In this document: positions 1 through 7,751 of the stretch, one piece after another
Layout of the letters: every line of letters begins with the position of its first letter
How positions within the stretch are numbered: the stretch's first letter is position 1
Origin: Haloechinothrix sp033042135
Lineage (GTDB): Bacteria; Actinomycetota; Actinomycetes; Mycobacteriales; Pseudonocardiaceae
Reading direction: 5' to 3'
DNA length: 64,000 bases
Assembly: GCF_033042135.1 (NCBI RefSeq)
Contig: NZ_WBXM01000006.1
Span: 1-64,000 of the forward strand
Program-made: the position numbers and the translations under genes
Notes under the pieces: model-generated
Seen by the model: only the letters and a program-made list of their open reading frames with translations
The model's database searches: none
What the model was told of the DNA's origin: nothing

Positions 1-869
1 TCGTCGGGTGCTTCGCCGCGGGGTTGGGTGGTGGCGGTGACCGTGTTGCTCGGGCCGGACTCTCCTGCCTCGTTGACCGCCACAACCGCGAACTCATAGC
101 TGGTATCAGCCGCCAGACCGGTCACCGTATGACTGGTCGCCTCCGTCTCGGCGACCACCTCACCATCCTGAATCACCCGATAGCCGGTGACCTCGTCACC
201 CTCACCACCGGCCTGCCAGGCCAGCGACACAGTCGTCGTGGTCGTACCGGTCACCGCCAGCCCGGACGGCGCAGCAGGCGGCTCCTCCGGCGGCTCCGGA
301 TCCGGATCATCCGGCGGACCCGGATCGTCATCACCATTGGCCGCGACCACCGAAATCGCCGACACCGTAGCGAAATTCGACCCACCATTCATGGTGAAAC
401 CCACCGACAACCGGCCACCCGACACCGACACCGGGAACGACCGATCACACGCCGTCAACGCCCCACACTCGGCGAAAATATCGAACCCGGACAGCACCGT
501 ATCCCCATTAGCAGCCACATCGAACACCCGCTGCCCAGGAGCATTCGCCCAATCCTCCACCATCTTCACCGTGACCTCATAGTCACCATCAGGAAGATCA
601 AACGAATACCCAGCACCCCCAGTAAACAAGTTGTACCCCTGATACAACTCGTCATCCCCGGTCCCGGCCACCGACTCCGACGTCGACCCCGAACCGAACA
701 CCATGTCATAACCCCACTCCCCCTGCGAATACGACCGATCCGCCGACCACACCACACCGGCACTATCGGTCACCTCACCACCATTCGCATTCACCCGCAC
801 CGGCACCGAACCGTCCCCGGCACCATCCGCACCCTGCGCCACCGGCACCACAGCCCCCAAAGCAAGCAG
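1..869. repeat. Long direct repeat, copy 1 (exact match to 2199-3067)
   Basis: Bases 1-869 match 2199-3067 without any difference I could find, at an offset of 2198. The match ends at 870 versus 3068, inside the two signal-peptide coding regions. The left end is not visible because it reaches the window edge, so the true repeat may be longer. Identity at synonymous positions points to very recent duplication or gene conversion. Confidence 0.93.
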
Positions 870-917
870 GGCCGTAGCGAATCCGGCCAGCAGGCCGAAC
901 GTGCTTCGTCTACGCAT
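1..917 (-). CDS. Secreted malectin/FN3 protein, probable chitinase (partial, C-terminus off window)
   Basis: The gene runs off the left edge, so only about the first 305 codons are present. They encode a Sec-type signal peptide (MRRRS then a hydrophobic Ala/Leu core ending near VAQGAD), a malectin-like carbohydrate-binding domain and a fibronectin type III domain. The part encoded by bases 1-869 is identical to the downstream chitinase at 1019-3163, so a C-terminal GH18 or other glycoside hydrolase domain is likely but not visible. The ATG at 917 is preferred because GGAG lies 8 nt upstream; an in-frame ATG at 923 is too close to that site. It is downstream of, and in the same direction as, the other chitinase, with a strong hairpin between them. 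The malectin part is lower in GC than its surroundings, suggesting an imported module. Confidence 0.75.
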   Translation of the reverse strand, partial: MRRRSTFGLLAGFATALLALGAVVPVAQGADGAGDGSVPVRVNANGGEVTDSAGVVWSADRSYSQGEWGYDMVFGSGSTSESVAGTGDDELYQGYNLFTGGAGYSFDLPDGDYEVTVKMVEDWANAPGQRVFDVAANGDTVLSGFDIFAECGALTACDRSFPVSVSGGRLSVGFTMNGGSNFATVSAISVVAANGDDDPGPPDDPDPEPPEEPPAAPSGLAVTGTTTTTVSLAWQAGGEGDEVTGYRVIQDGEVVAETEATSHTVTGLAADTSYEFAVVAVNEAGESGPSNTVTATTQPRGEAPD

Positions 918-949
918 CGTCATCTCTCCCTCGGGATCGCAGGAACGAC

Positions 950-996
950 CGGTCGTGCCCGGGCCCGCGGCCGGACCGCGGGCCCGGGCACGACCG
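950..996 (-). terminator. Strong inverted repeat after the GH18 chitinase gene
   Basis: A perfect 21-bp stem (950-970 and 976-996) encloses the 5-nt loop CCGGA. The left arm begins CGGTCGTGCCCGGG. It starts 22 bases after the chitinase stop codon, between the two chitinase-type genes. There is no U-tract, which is common for actinobacterial terminators. It probably ends chitinase transcription and insulates the downstream gene; it could also stabilise a 3' end. Confidence 0.8.
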
Positions 997-1018
997 AGTC
1001 AGGGGTAGGACGCAGGGC

Positions 1019-3163
1019 CTACGAGAGGACGTTGGCCAGGGTCGAGGTCAGCGACGCTTGCTCGTCGTCACCGTCGAGCGACCACATCATGGCGCCGCCG
1101 AGTCCGAGGTCGAGAATGTACTGACCCTTCTGCTCGAACAGCACCGGATCGTCGTAACTCCACCACTCGTGGCCGTCGTAGAGCCACAGCGCGCCGTGCT
1201 CGGTGTCACGGAAACGCTCGCCCGGCTTGTCCTTGAGGACCTTGTAGTCCTCGTAGCCGTTCTCGTGCGTGCCCTGCGCGGCACCGGTCGCCGGCTGGTA
1301 CAGACCGTCGTTGGTGTCCGGTACACCGGCCCAACCACGCCCGTACGCCGGGAAACCGAGCACGAGCTCGTCGGCGGGCGCACCACGCTCGATGTAGCTA
1401 CTGATCGCCAGATCCACGCTCCACTGCTCCGGCTTGGGGTTGTCCGGCGGCGAGAACAACTGGGACTGGTGGTTGGTCTCGTCGTCCCAGGCACCGGCGA
1501 AGTCGTAGCCCTGGACCGTGGCGAAGTCGAGGTAGTCGAAGACCTTGTCGACCTCGAATCCGGCGTCGATCTTCGCCGGGTCGGCTGGGAAGAACGCCGT
1601 CAGCTCGTGGTACTCGCCCGTCTCGTCACCGAGCTCATCCAGTTGCTGGCGGAACTCCTCCAACAGCAGGGTGTAGTTCTCCTTGTCCTCCTCGCGGACG
1701 ATGTTGCCTGGCGCGCCCTCCGAACCGGGCCACTCCCAGTCCACATCGATCCCGTCGAACACGTCCTCGGCCGCACCATCCGGCAGGCCGGGAATGTTAC
1801 CCCTGACGAACCGGTCGATGCAGGTTTCGACGAAGTGCTCGCGGGACTCCTGGGTCAGCGCGGCATCCGAGAAGTTGCGGGACCAGGTCCACCCGCCGAG
1901 CGAGAGCAGCACCGTCAGGTCGGGGTGCTCCTCCTTCAGTTTGCGCAGCTGGTTGAAGTTCCCGCGCAACGGCTGATCCCAGGTGTCGGCCTCGCCGTCG
2001 ACGCTCTCCTCCGCGGTGAACGCCTTCTCGTAGTCGGCGAACCGGTCACCGCTGACGCACTCGCCATCCTGGCTCACGTCGGCGAACGCGTAGAAGACGT
2101 GCGTGAGCTGCTCGGCGGCGCCGTTGTCGTGCACGTCGGAGAGCATGAAGTCGCGGCCGTAGATGCCCCACTGGGTGAAGTACCCGACGTGAACGTGCTC
2201 GTCGGGTGCTTCGCCGCGGGGTTGGGTGGTGGCGGTGACCGTGTTGCTCGGGCCGGACTCTCCTGCCTCGTTGACCGCCACAACCGCGAACTCATAGCTG
2301 GTATCAGCCGCCAGACCGGTCACCGTATGACTGGTCGCCTCCGTCTCGGCGACCACCTCACCATCCTGAATCACCCGATAGCCGGTGACCTCGTCACCCT
2401 CACCACCGGCCTGCCAGGCCAGCGACACAGTCGTCGTGGTCGTACCGGTCACCGCCAGCCCGGACGGCGCAGCAGGCGGCTCCTCCGGCGGCTCCGGATC
2501 CGGATCATCCGGCGGACCCGGATCGTCATCACCATTGGCCGCGACCACCGAAATCGCCGACACCGTAGCGAAATTCGACCCACCATTCATGGTGAAACCC
2601 ACCGACAACCGGCCACCCGACACCGACACCGGGAACGACCGATCACACGCCGTCAACGCCCCACACTCGGCGAAAATATCGAACCCGGACAGCACCGTAT
2701 CCCCATTAGCAGCCACATCGAACACCCGCTGCCCAGGAGCATTCGCCCAATCCTCCACCATCTTCACCGTGACCTCATAGTCACCATCAGGAAGATCAAA
2801 CGAATACCCAGCACCCCCAGTAAACAAGTTGTACCCCTGATACAACTCGTCATCCCCGGTCCCGGCCACCGACTCCGACGTCGACCCCGAACCGAACACC
2901 ATGTCATAACCCCACTCCCCCTGCGAATACGACCGATCCGCCGACCACACCACACCGGCACTATCGGTCACCTCACCACCATTCGCATTCACCCGCACCG
3001 GCACCGAACCGTCCCCGGCACCATCCGCACCCTGCGCCACCGGCACCACAGCCCCCAAAGCAAGCAGACCGGCCGCGGCAGCCGCGCCGAACGTACTGGC
3101 CCGGCGCAGCAGATGTCGGCCACTGCGGGAACTCTCCTGTCGAGAGGAGATACGTTTGATCAT
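1019..3163 (-). CDS. Secreted GH18 chitinase with malectin and FN3 domains
   Basis: This is a 714-aa exported chitinase. The order is signal peptide (about 1-46, ending VAQGAD), malectin-like domain (about 54-208), a Pro/Asp/Glu-rich linker, an FN3 domain (about 230-315) and a GH18 catalytic domain (about 325-714). The catalytic signature DGIDVDWEWP gives the DxxDxDxE motif with D470, D473, D475 and the acid/base E477; SLGGWTWS matches the SxGG motif. The family hydrolyses beta-1,4-GlcNAc linkages of chitin outside the cell by substrate-assisted catalysis. The ATG at 3163 has GAGGAA upstream. A perfect palindrome at 3443-3467 lies in the promoter region and suggests sugar-responsive repression. 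The N-terminal half is duplicated exactly in the next gene. Confidence 0.93.
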   Translation of the reverse strand: MIKRISSRQESSRSGRHLLRRASTFGAAAAAGLLALGAVVPVAQGADGAGDGSVPVRVNANGGEVTDSAGVVWSADRSYSQGEWGYDMVFGSGSTSESVAGTGDDELYQGYNLFTGGAGYSFDLPDGDYEVTVKMVEDWANAPGQRVFDVAANGDTVLSGFDIFAECGALTACDRSFPVSVSGGRLSVGFTMNGGSNFATVSAISVVAANGDDDPGPPDDPDPEPPEEPPAAPSGLAVTGTTTTTVSLAWQAGGEGDEVTGYRVIQDGEVVAETEATSHTVTGLAADTSYEFAVVAVNEAGESGPSNTVTATTQPRGEAPDEHVHVGYFTQWGIYGRDFMLSDVHDNGAAEQLTHVFYAFADVSQDGECVSGDRFADYEKAFTAEESVDGEADTWDQPLRGNFNQLRKLKEEHPDLTVLLSLGGWTWSRNFSDAALTQESREHFVETCIDRFVRGNIPGLPDGAAEDVFDGIDVDWEWPGSEGAPGNIVREEDKENYTLLLEEFRQQLDELGDETGEYHELTAFFPADPAKIDAGFEVDKVFDYLDFATVQGYDFAGAWDDETNHQSQLFSPPDNPKPEQWSVDLAISSYIERGAPADELVLGFPAYGRGWAGVPDTNDGLYQPATGAAQGTHENGYEDYKVLKDKPGERFRDTEHGALWLYDGHEWWSYDDPVLFEQKGQYILDLGLGGAMMWSLDGDDEQASLTSTLANVLS
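2199..3067. repeat. Long direct repeat, copy 2 (exact match to 1-869)
   Basis: This copy covers residues of about 33-321 of the GH18 chitinase: the end of the signal peptide, the malectin domain, the linker and the FN3 domain. Divergence starts inside the signal peptide at 3068. Both copies are in the same orientation, so recombination between them would delete 2198 bp and fuse the two genes. Confidence 0.93.
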
Positions 3164-3592
3164 GAAAGTTCCTCACTGCTCGATGACCCGGCAGGCGTAG
3201 CGTGCCGGGTCTCGCACCGTTCGCGGGCGGGACGCCAGCCCCGCCCGTCATCCCCTTGAAACCCACCTGTCAGGCGCAGGATCGGTGTGCCGTTGAACAG
3301 CCCACCGCCCGCGGTGTCGCCTGTGTCGTGTCGTTCCCCTGTGCTGACCGGAGCGCGAAAACTGTAAAGAACGTTTCCTATTTAGCCGGGCATCACCTCG
3401 CCAGCACGCGCGCCGGGAACCCCGCCGCGATACGCGATCTAAACTTTTAGGAAAGTTTCCTAAAAGTAAAGGTAATTGTAATTGCATGGATCCGGGCCCC
3501 GTCAACCCTCTGTCCGCTGGCGCACGACGAAAGTCGGGGACAGCCGCGCCGCACCACGCATCGCGACGACGAGCGTGCGGCCGCGGCCGGTC
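3164..3592. other. Intergenic region upstream of the chitinase gene
   Basis: No convincing gene is present in these 429 bp. The region lies between the chitinase start and the end of the GGDEF-like gene. It is AT-richer between about 3360 and 3485 than its surroundings and holds the palindrome at 3443-3467 plus a related half-site GTTTCCTATTTAG at 3373-3385. I take it to be the chitinase promoter and regulatory region. Confidence 0.6.
3443..3467. promoter_or_regulatory. Palindromic operator candidate upstream of chitinase
   Basis: A perfect inverted repeat with 12-nt arms (left arm ACTTTTAGGAAA) around a single central G. Its form resembles operators of ROK-family sugar repressors in actinobacteria; it does not look like a DasR site. 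It lies about 280 bp upstream of the chitinase start, which implies a long leader or binding well upstream of the promoter. The identity of the regulator is inference. Confidence 0.55.
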
Positions 3593-4468
3593 TCAGCAAC
3601 GACCGAGTTCGTGCAGCAGCTCGCAGCTCTCCGGAACGCTCGGACGTAGACGTACGATGCGCACCGTGACCGACGCGCACGCGAGATCGGGATCCTGTTG
3701 GAGGCGCCAGTGCACCTCGCGTCGCACGGCGACCGCACGATCCCCGAGTCCTTGGGCACGGTCGGCGAGCGCCACAAGGACGGAGGTCCCGATGGCCGCC
3801 ACGCTCTCCCCGGCGGTGAACACCGCGCGCATCCCTTCCGCGGCCAGGATCATGCTGGTCAGCCTCGACCAGCCGGTCACGCGTGTCAGGTCGATCGACA
3901 GCACGACGAGCACGTTCCGATCGGCGGCGGCAACCCGGTCGTAACGCGCTCGCTGGTACAGCTCCTCGAGCCGCGTGCGCAGGTACGCCGCCGTGGGCAG
4001 GCCGGTCAACGCGTCGGTCACCTCGGTATGCGCGAGCTGATCGAGCGCGACATCCGCCCACGCCAGCGCGGTGACACGGACGAACCGGGTAGGGGTCGCG
4101 TCGACATCGGCCAGCGCGAGCTGCCCGGCATCCCGTGTCCCGCCCGATCCCTGCGTGGCCGCGTGCAGCGCCGCCAGGTCGGCGAGTGTCTCGGCCAGGC
4201 CTGCCCCGGCCGCCGCCCGCGCCCGCCCGAGACCGGACAGCGCCTGGTCTGTGACCCCCTCGCGCATGACCGTGGCGCACACCGCATCGATCTCGGGCAA
4301 GGCCCAGTCACTGGGGAACCGCCAGCCGGAGGCCAGGCTCATCGCACGCCACCGCGCGCGCAGCGCCCGCAGCGGGGCACTCGCCGGTCCGGGCATGTCG
4401 GGACTGGCCTGGGACGGACCGTCTGCCTCACCGTTGCCCGTCACCCCAGACGCATGCCCGTCCGCCAC
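3593..4468 (-). CDS. Degenerate GGDEF-domain protein
   Basis: A 291-aa protein with an N-terminal region rich in Ala/Gly/Arg helices and a C-terminal domain that opens with the GGDEF-family hallmark TDALTGLPTAAYLRTRLEELY near residue 160. The position where GGD(E)EF should occur reads AGESVAAIGTSVLVA, so the active-site loop is missing and diguanylate cyclase activity is unlikely. Such proteins may bind nucleotide or act as regulatory scaffolds. The GTG at 4468 is chosen because AAGGA lies 8 nt upstream; an open frame extends further but looks non-coding. It is divergent from the sigma-factor gene, sharing a 266-bp upstream region. Confidence 0.75.
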   Translation of the reverse strand: MADGHASGVTGNGEADGPSQASPDMPGPASAPLRALRARWRAMSLASGWRFPSDWALPEIDAVCATVMREGVTDQALSGLGRARAAAGAGLAETLADLAALHAATQGSGGTRDAGQLALADVDATPTRFVRVTALAWADVALDQLAHTEVTDALTGLPTAAYLRTRLEELYQRARYDRVAAADRNVLVVLSIDLTRVTGWSRLTSMILAAEGMRAVFTAGESVAAIGTSVLVALADRAQGLGDRAVAVRREVHWRLQQDPDLACASVTVRIVRLRPSVPESCELLHELGRC

Positions 4469-4734
4469 TAGCCGGTTCCTTCCACCGCGTCGTTCACCTT
4501 CCGTGATGAAGTGACGGCGCCGCCCGCCGCGCGTGACGGCACGACGCGACCGCAATTTCCGTCCCGGTGAACCGCGGCGGCAGCCGTACGGTACCGCCCC
4601 CCACCCGCCACGACGCGTCACACTATCGCATGCGCGCGGTCTCCACTCCGGTGTCGTAACCTGAGCAGGCGGGACTCGATAGTGACCACGCTGGTAACGG
4701 TGACACCGGCCAGCAGCGAGCCAGGAGGAGGCCA

Positions 4735-7128
4735 GTGTCAACGGTTCCAGCAGAACCGGCGGGGCCGAGTGACGCCGCGCTGATCACCTCGGTGCAGGAA
4801 GGTGATCTGTCCGCGTACGGCACCCTCTACGAGCGCCACGTCACCGCGGCGCAGAACCTGGCTCGCCAGCTCGCCAGGTCCCCAGCCGAAGCCGACGACC
4901 TGGTGGCCGATGCGTTCGCCAAGGTGCTCGACACGTTGCGCGCGGGCAAGGGCCCCGAGAGCGCCTTCCGCGCTTACCTGCTGACCGCGCTGCGACACAC
5001 CGCCTACGACAAGTCCCGCAAGGATAAGCGCGTCGATCTCAACGAGGATATGAGCGCGGCGACCGGGGAGGTCGGTAGCGCACTGGCCGTGCCGTTCTCC
5101 GACACCGCCGTAGCAGGCCTGGAGCGCAGCCTGGCGGCGCAGGCGTTCGCGCGGCTCCCGGAACGCTGGCAGGCCGTGCTCTGGCATACCGAGATCGAGC
5201 AGCAGTCTCCTGCCGAGGTGGCTCCGCTGCTGGGGCTGACAGCCAATGGGGTCTCCGCGCTCGCCTACCGCGCACGCGAGGGTCTACGGCAGGCTTACCT
5301 GCAGGTCCACCTGTCGCGGACCTCGGCCGAGCGGTGCAGGGCCACGGCCGACCGGCTCGGCGCATGGACCCGCGACGGCCTGTCCAAGCGGGAGCGTGCG
5401 CAGGTGGAAGCCCACCTCGACGAGTGCGAGGAGTGCCGCGCACTCGCGGCCGAGCTCGCCGACGTCAACGGCGCACTGCGCGCGGTCATCGCGCCGATCG
5501 TGCTCGGCGGTGCCGCACTGGGTTACCTCGCCACCGCGGGTGCGGGCCAAGCTTCGGCGGCGACCGCGGGTGCCGCCGCAGCGGGCGGCGCCGCCGCATC
5601 CGCATCGGCGGGATCCGGCGGGGCGGGTGCCGCGGCCTCCGGTGGACCACGCCAGTTCCTCGGCGTCACCGCCTCGGCCGCCGCCGTCGCCGCCGCCGTC
5701 GGCATCGGGCTGGTCGGCGGGGACGGCCAGCACATCCCCGATGCGCAGCAACCGGCGGCCGAGCAAGAGCCGCCCGCCGACGAGCCGCCCGCCGACGAGC
5801 CGCCCGCCGACGAGCCGGACACGGATGAGCCGGACGACGAACCAGCCGATGAGCCGGACGCCCCACCACCGGCACCGGCACCCGAACCACCACCTGCACC
5901 GGCACCCGAACCGGACGAAACCGAGGAGGCACCGCCCCAGGACGCACCGGAGGCACCGGCACCGGAACCCGCGCCGGAACCCGCACCCGAACCACCCGAA
6001 CTCACCGCCGAGGGCCCACCCGAGGGCATCGAACTCGTCGCAGGCGGCGACCCGGTCGACCTTCCCATCACGGTGCGCAACGACGGCGACGCACCGTCGG
6101 AGCCCGCCACGGTCACCCTGACCTTGCCTGCTGGGGTGGCCGCGGTAGCGCATGCCACCGGTGGTGGCAGCCAGCCGATGGCGGGATCCGTCCGGGCGAC
6201 CATCGCCGAGAACCCCCGCCAGCAGGGCGACGGTTCCGACGACGGCTCCGTGGTCCGCTGCCCAGCGGGTTCCGGAACGGTCAGCTGCACGACCCCGTCC
6301 GGGCTCGAGCCGGGCGAGGAGATGACGCTGCTGTTCCGATTGCAGGCAAGCGAGGATGCCGAGCCGGGTGAGATCACCGGCAGCCTGGACAGCGAGGATG
6401 CCGCCAGGGTGCGGATCACCATCCCGGTCCGGGTGGCCGCCCCCAACGACGGCGTCGAGGTCACCACCCGGCCGTTCGGTCACGGCCATCCCGGGACCGG
6501 CGGCGGCAGGCTGTCGCACATCACGGTGACCAACACCGGGGAATCCACGGACCACACCACGGTCCACCTCGACGCCAGCGCGTTCGTGTTCAGCCGCTCC
6601 CGGCCGGGGCATATGGACTGCACCAGCGACGCTTCCAGCACCGAATGCACCTCCGCCGACGAGCTGGAACCCGAGGAGTCGGTGCGCATGTGGGCGCTGG
6701 TACGCGACCCCTGCACCGCCGGGATCGTCACGGTCACCGCCAGGCTCGGTACGGCCACCGATACCGCCACCATCGAGGTCGGCAGCTGGCAGCCGTGCAC
6801 CCTCCCGCCGACACCACCGCCCCAGCAACCGGAACCCGACCCGACGCCCTCGCCCGGCCCGTCCCCCGGGCCCTCGCCGAGCACACCGGAACCGACACCT
6901 CCCGAGAAGGACCCCACTGGCGGCGTCACGGGCACCGGGCAGAGCCCCACCCCCACGGGTGAGACCGAGACGGGTCCCGCCACAACCACCACGCGACAGC
7001 ACCCGACCGGGGACAGGACGAGCCCACCGGAAGCGGAGGAGTCCTCACCGGCCTCAGAGCGTCCCGGCGCGCGTCACGGGCACGGGAAGCCACCGGCCCA
7101 AGTAACGGCAGGCTACGGTCCGCGGTGA
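4735..7128 (+). CDS. ECF sigma factor fused to zinc-finger, membrane segment and long extracellular-type region
   Basis: A 797-aa protein. Residues about 12-95 are sigma region 2 and about 126-190 sigma region 4, as in ECF sigma factors that direct RNA polymerase. A zf-HC2-like H-x3-C-x2-C motif follows (H227, C231, C234), the hallmark of anti-sigma factors. One weak hydrophobic segment lies at about 251-268 and a second at about 309-328. Beyond these lie Pro/Asp/Glu repeats (about 340-420), two DUF11/CARDB-like beta regions, and a Pro/Thr-rich tail. GTG at 4735 has AGGAGGAG upstream. The architecture suggests a sigma factor tethered to the membrane by its own anti-sigma module, like ECF groups with large C-terminal extensions. 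Topology of the C-terminal part is inference. Confidence 0.85.
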   Translation: MSTVPAEPAGPSDAALITSVQEGDLSAYGTLYERHVTAAQNLARQLARSPAEADDLVADAFAKVLDTLRAGKGPESAFRAYLLTALRHTAYDKSRKDKRVDLNEDMSAATGEVGSALAVPFSDTAVAGLERSLAAQAFARLPERWQAVLWHTEIEQQSPAEVAPLLGLTANGVSALAYRAREGLRQAYLQVHLSRTSAERCRATADRLGAWTRDGLSKRERAQVEAHLDECEECRALAAELADVNGALRAVIAPIVLGGAALGYLATAGAGQASAATAGAAAAGGAAASASAGSGGAGAAASGGPRQFLGVTASAAAVAAAVGIGLVGGDGQHIPDAQQPAAEQEPPADEPPADEPPADEPDTDEPDDEPADEPDAPPPAPAPEPPPAPAPEPDETEEAPPQDAPEAPAPEPAPEPAPEPPELTAEGPPEGIELVAGGDPVDLPITVRNDGDAPSEPATVTLTLPAGVAAVAHATGGGSQPMAGSVRATIAENPRQQGDGSDDGSVVRCPAGSGTVSCTTPSGLEPGEEMTLLFRLQASEDAEPGEITGSLDSEDAARVRITIPVRVAAPNDGVEVTTRPFGHGHPGTGGGRLSHITVTNTGESTDHTTVHLDASAFVFSRSRPGHMDCTSDASSTECTSADELEPEESVRMWALVRDPCTAGIVTVTARLGTATDTATIEVGSWQPCTLPPTPPPQQPEPDPTPSPGPSPGPSPSTPEPTPPEKDPTGGVTGTGQSPTPTGETETGPATTTTRQHPTGDRTSPPEAEESSPASERPGARHGHGKPPAQVTAGYGPR
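5767..5811 (+). repeat. Three perfect 15-bp tandem repeats in the sigma-factor gene
   Basis: The unit GAGCCGCCCGCCGAC occurs three times in tandem and encodes EPPAD repeats in the acidic/proline linker after the second hydrophobic segment. Copy number is likely to vary between strains by slippage, changing the length of the linker. Confidence 0.85.
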
Positions 7129-7209
7129 CCCCTGGCGGCGAGCCGTCCCGGCAGGGTCGCCGCGCGGCCGTCACCGCCCCGGCTTCCCACGGCTCGTAGA
7201 CTGCTGCGG

Positions 7210-7722
7210 ATGACCCTCGTCGACGACGTGCTGGCGCGGGTGCCCCGCCCGCTGCGGCTGCTGCTGCTCAGGTACCGGGAGCTGCTGAAGTTCGGCTTCG
7301 TCGGTGGCACCGCCTTCCTCGTCGACAACGGCATCTGGTACGCGCTGAAGCTCACGATCCTGACCGAGAAGCCCACCACCGCCAAGGGCATCGGCATCCT
7401 GGTGGCCACGATCGTGTCGTACGTCCTCAACCGCGAATGGTCGTTCCGCACCCGAGGCGGCCGGGAACGCCACCACGAGGCCGCGCTGTACTTCCTGATC
7501 AGCGGTATCGCGATCGTGATCAACCTGATCCCGCTGTTGATCTCGCGCTACGTGCTCAACCTCGAGGTGCCGCACGTGTCGTTGCTCGTCCAGGAAGTCG
7601 CCGACTTCACCAGCGCCTCGATCATCGGCCTGGTGCTGGCGATGGCCTTCCGCTTCTGGGGCTACAAGCGGTGGGTCTTCCCCGACGAGTTCGGCGACCA
7701 CCGCACGGGCGTACCGGTGTGA
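7210..7722 (+). CDS. GtrA-family membrane protein
   Basis: A 170-aa protein with four predicted membrane helices and the GtrA-family opening RELLKFGFVGGTAFLVDN. It also carries the typical SYVLNREWSFR segment between helices two and three and ends FRFWGYKRWVF. GtrA proteins are thought to move undecaprenyl-phosphate-linked sugars across the membrane or to partner glycosyltransferases in cell-wall glycan synthesis. The ATG at 7210 lies 7 nt after TAGACT (7197-7202), so the mRNA is probably leaderless. It is convergent with the histidine kinase gene. Confidence 0.88.
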   Translation: MTLVDDVLARVPRPLRLLLLRYRELLKFGFVGGTAFLVDNGIWYALKLTILTEKPTTAKGIGILVATIVSYVLNREWSFRTRGGRERHHEAALYFLISGIAIVINLIPLLISRYVLNLEVPHVSLLVQEVADFTSASIIGLVLAMAFRFWGYKRWVFPDEFGDHRTGVPV

Positions 7723-7751
7723 GCGGCCCGACCGGGTCCTGCCGCGTAGCG

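Noticed and set aside
1058..3259. Long open frame of 733 codons on the plus strand over the chitinase gene
   Set aside because: It is antisense to a gene with clear GH18 motifs, is rich in Arg/His/Val of shadow type, and has no recognisable domain.
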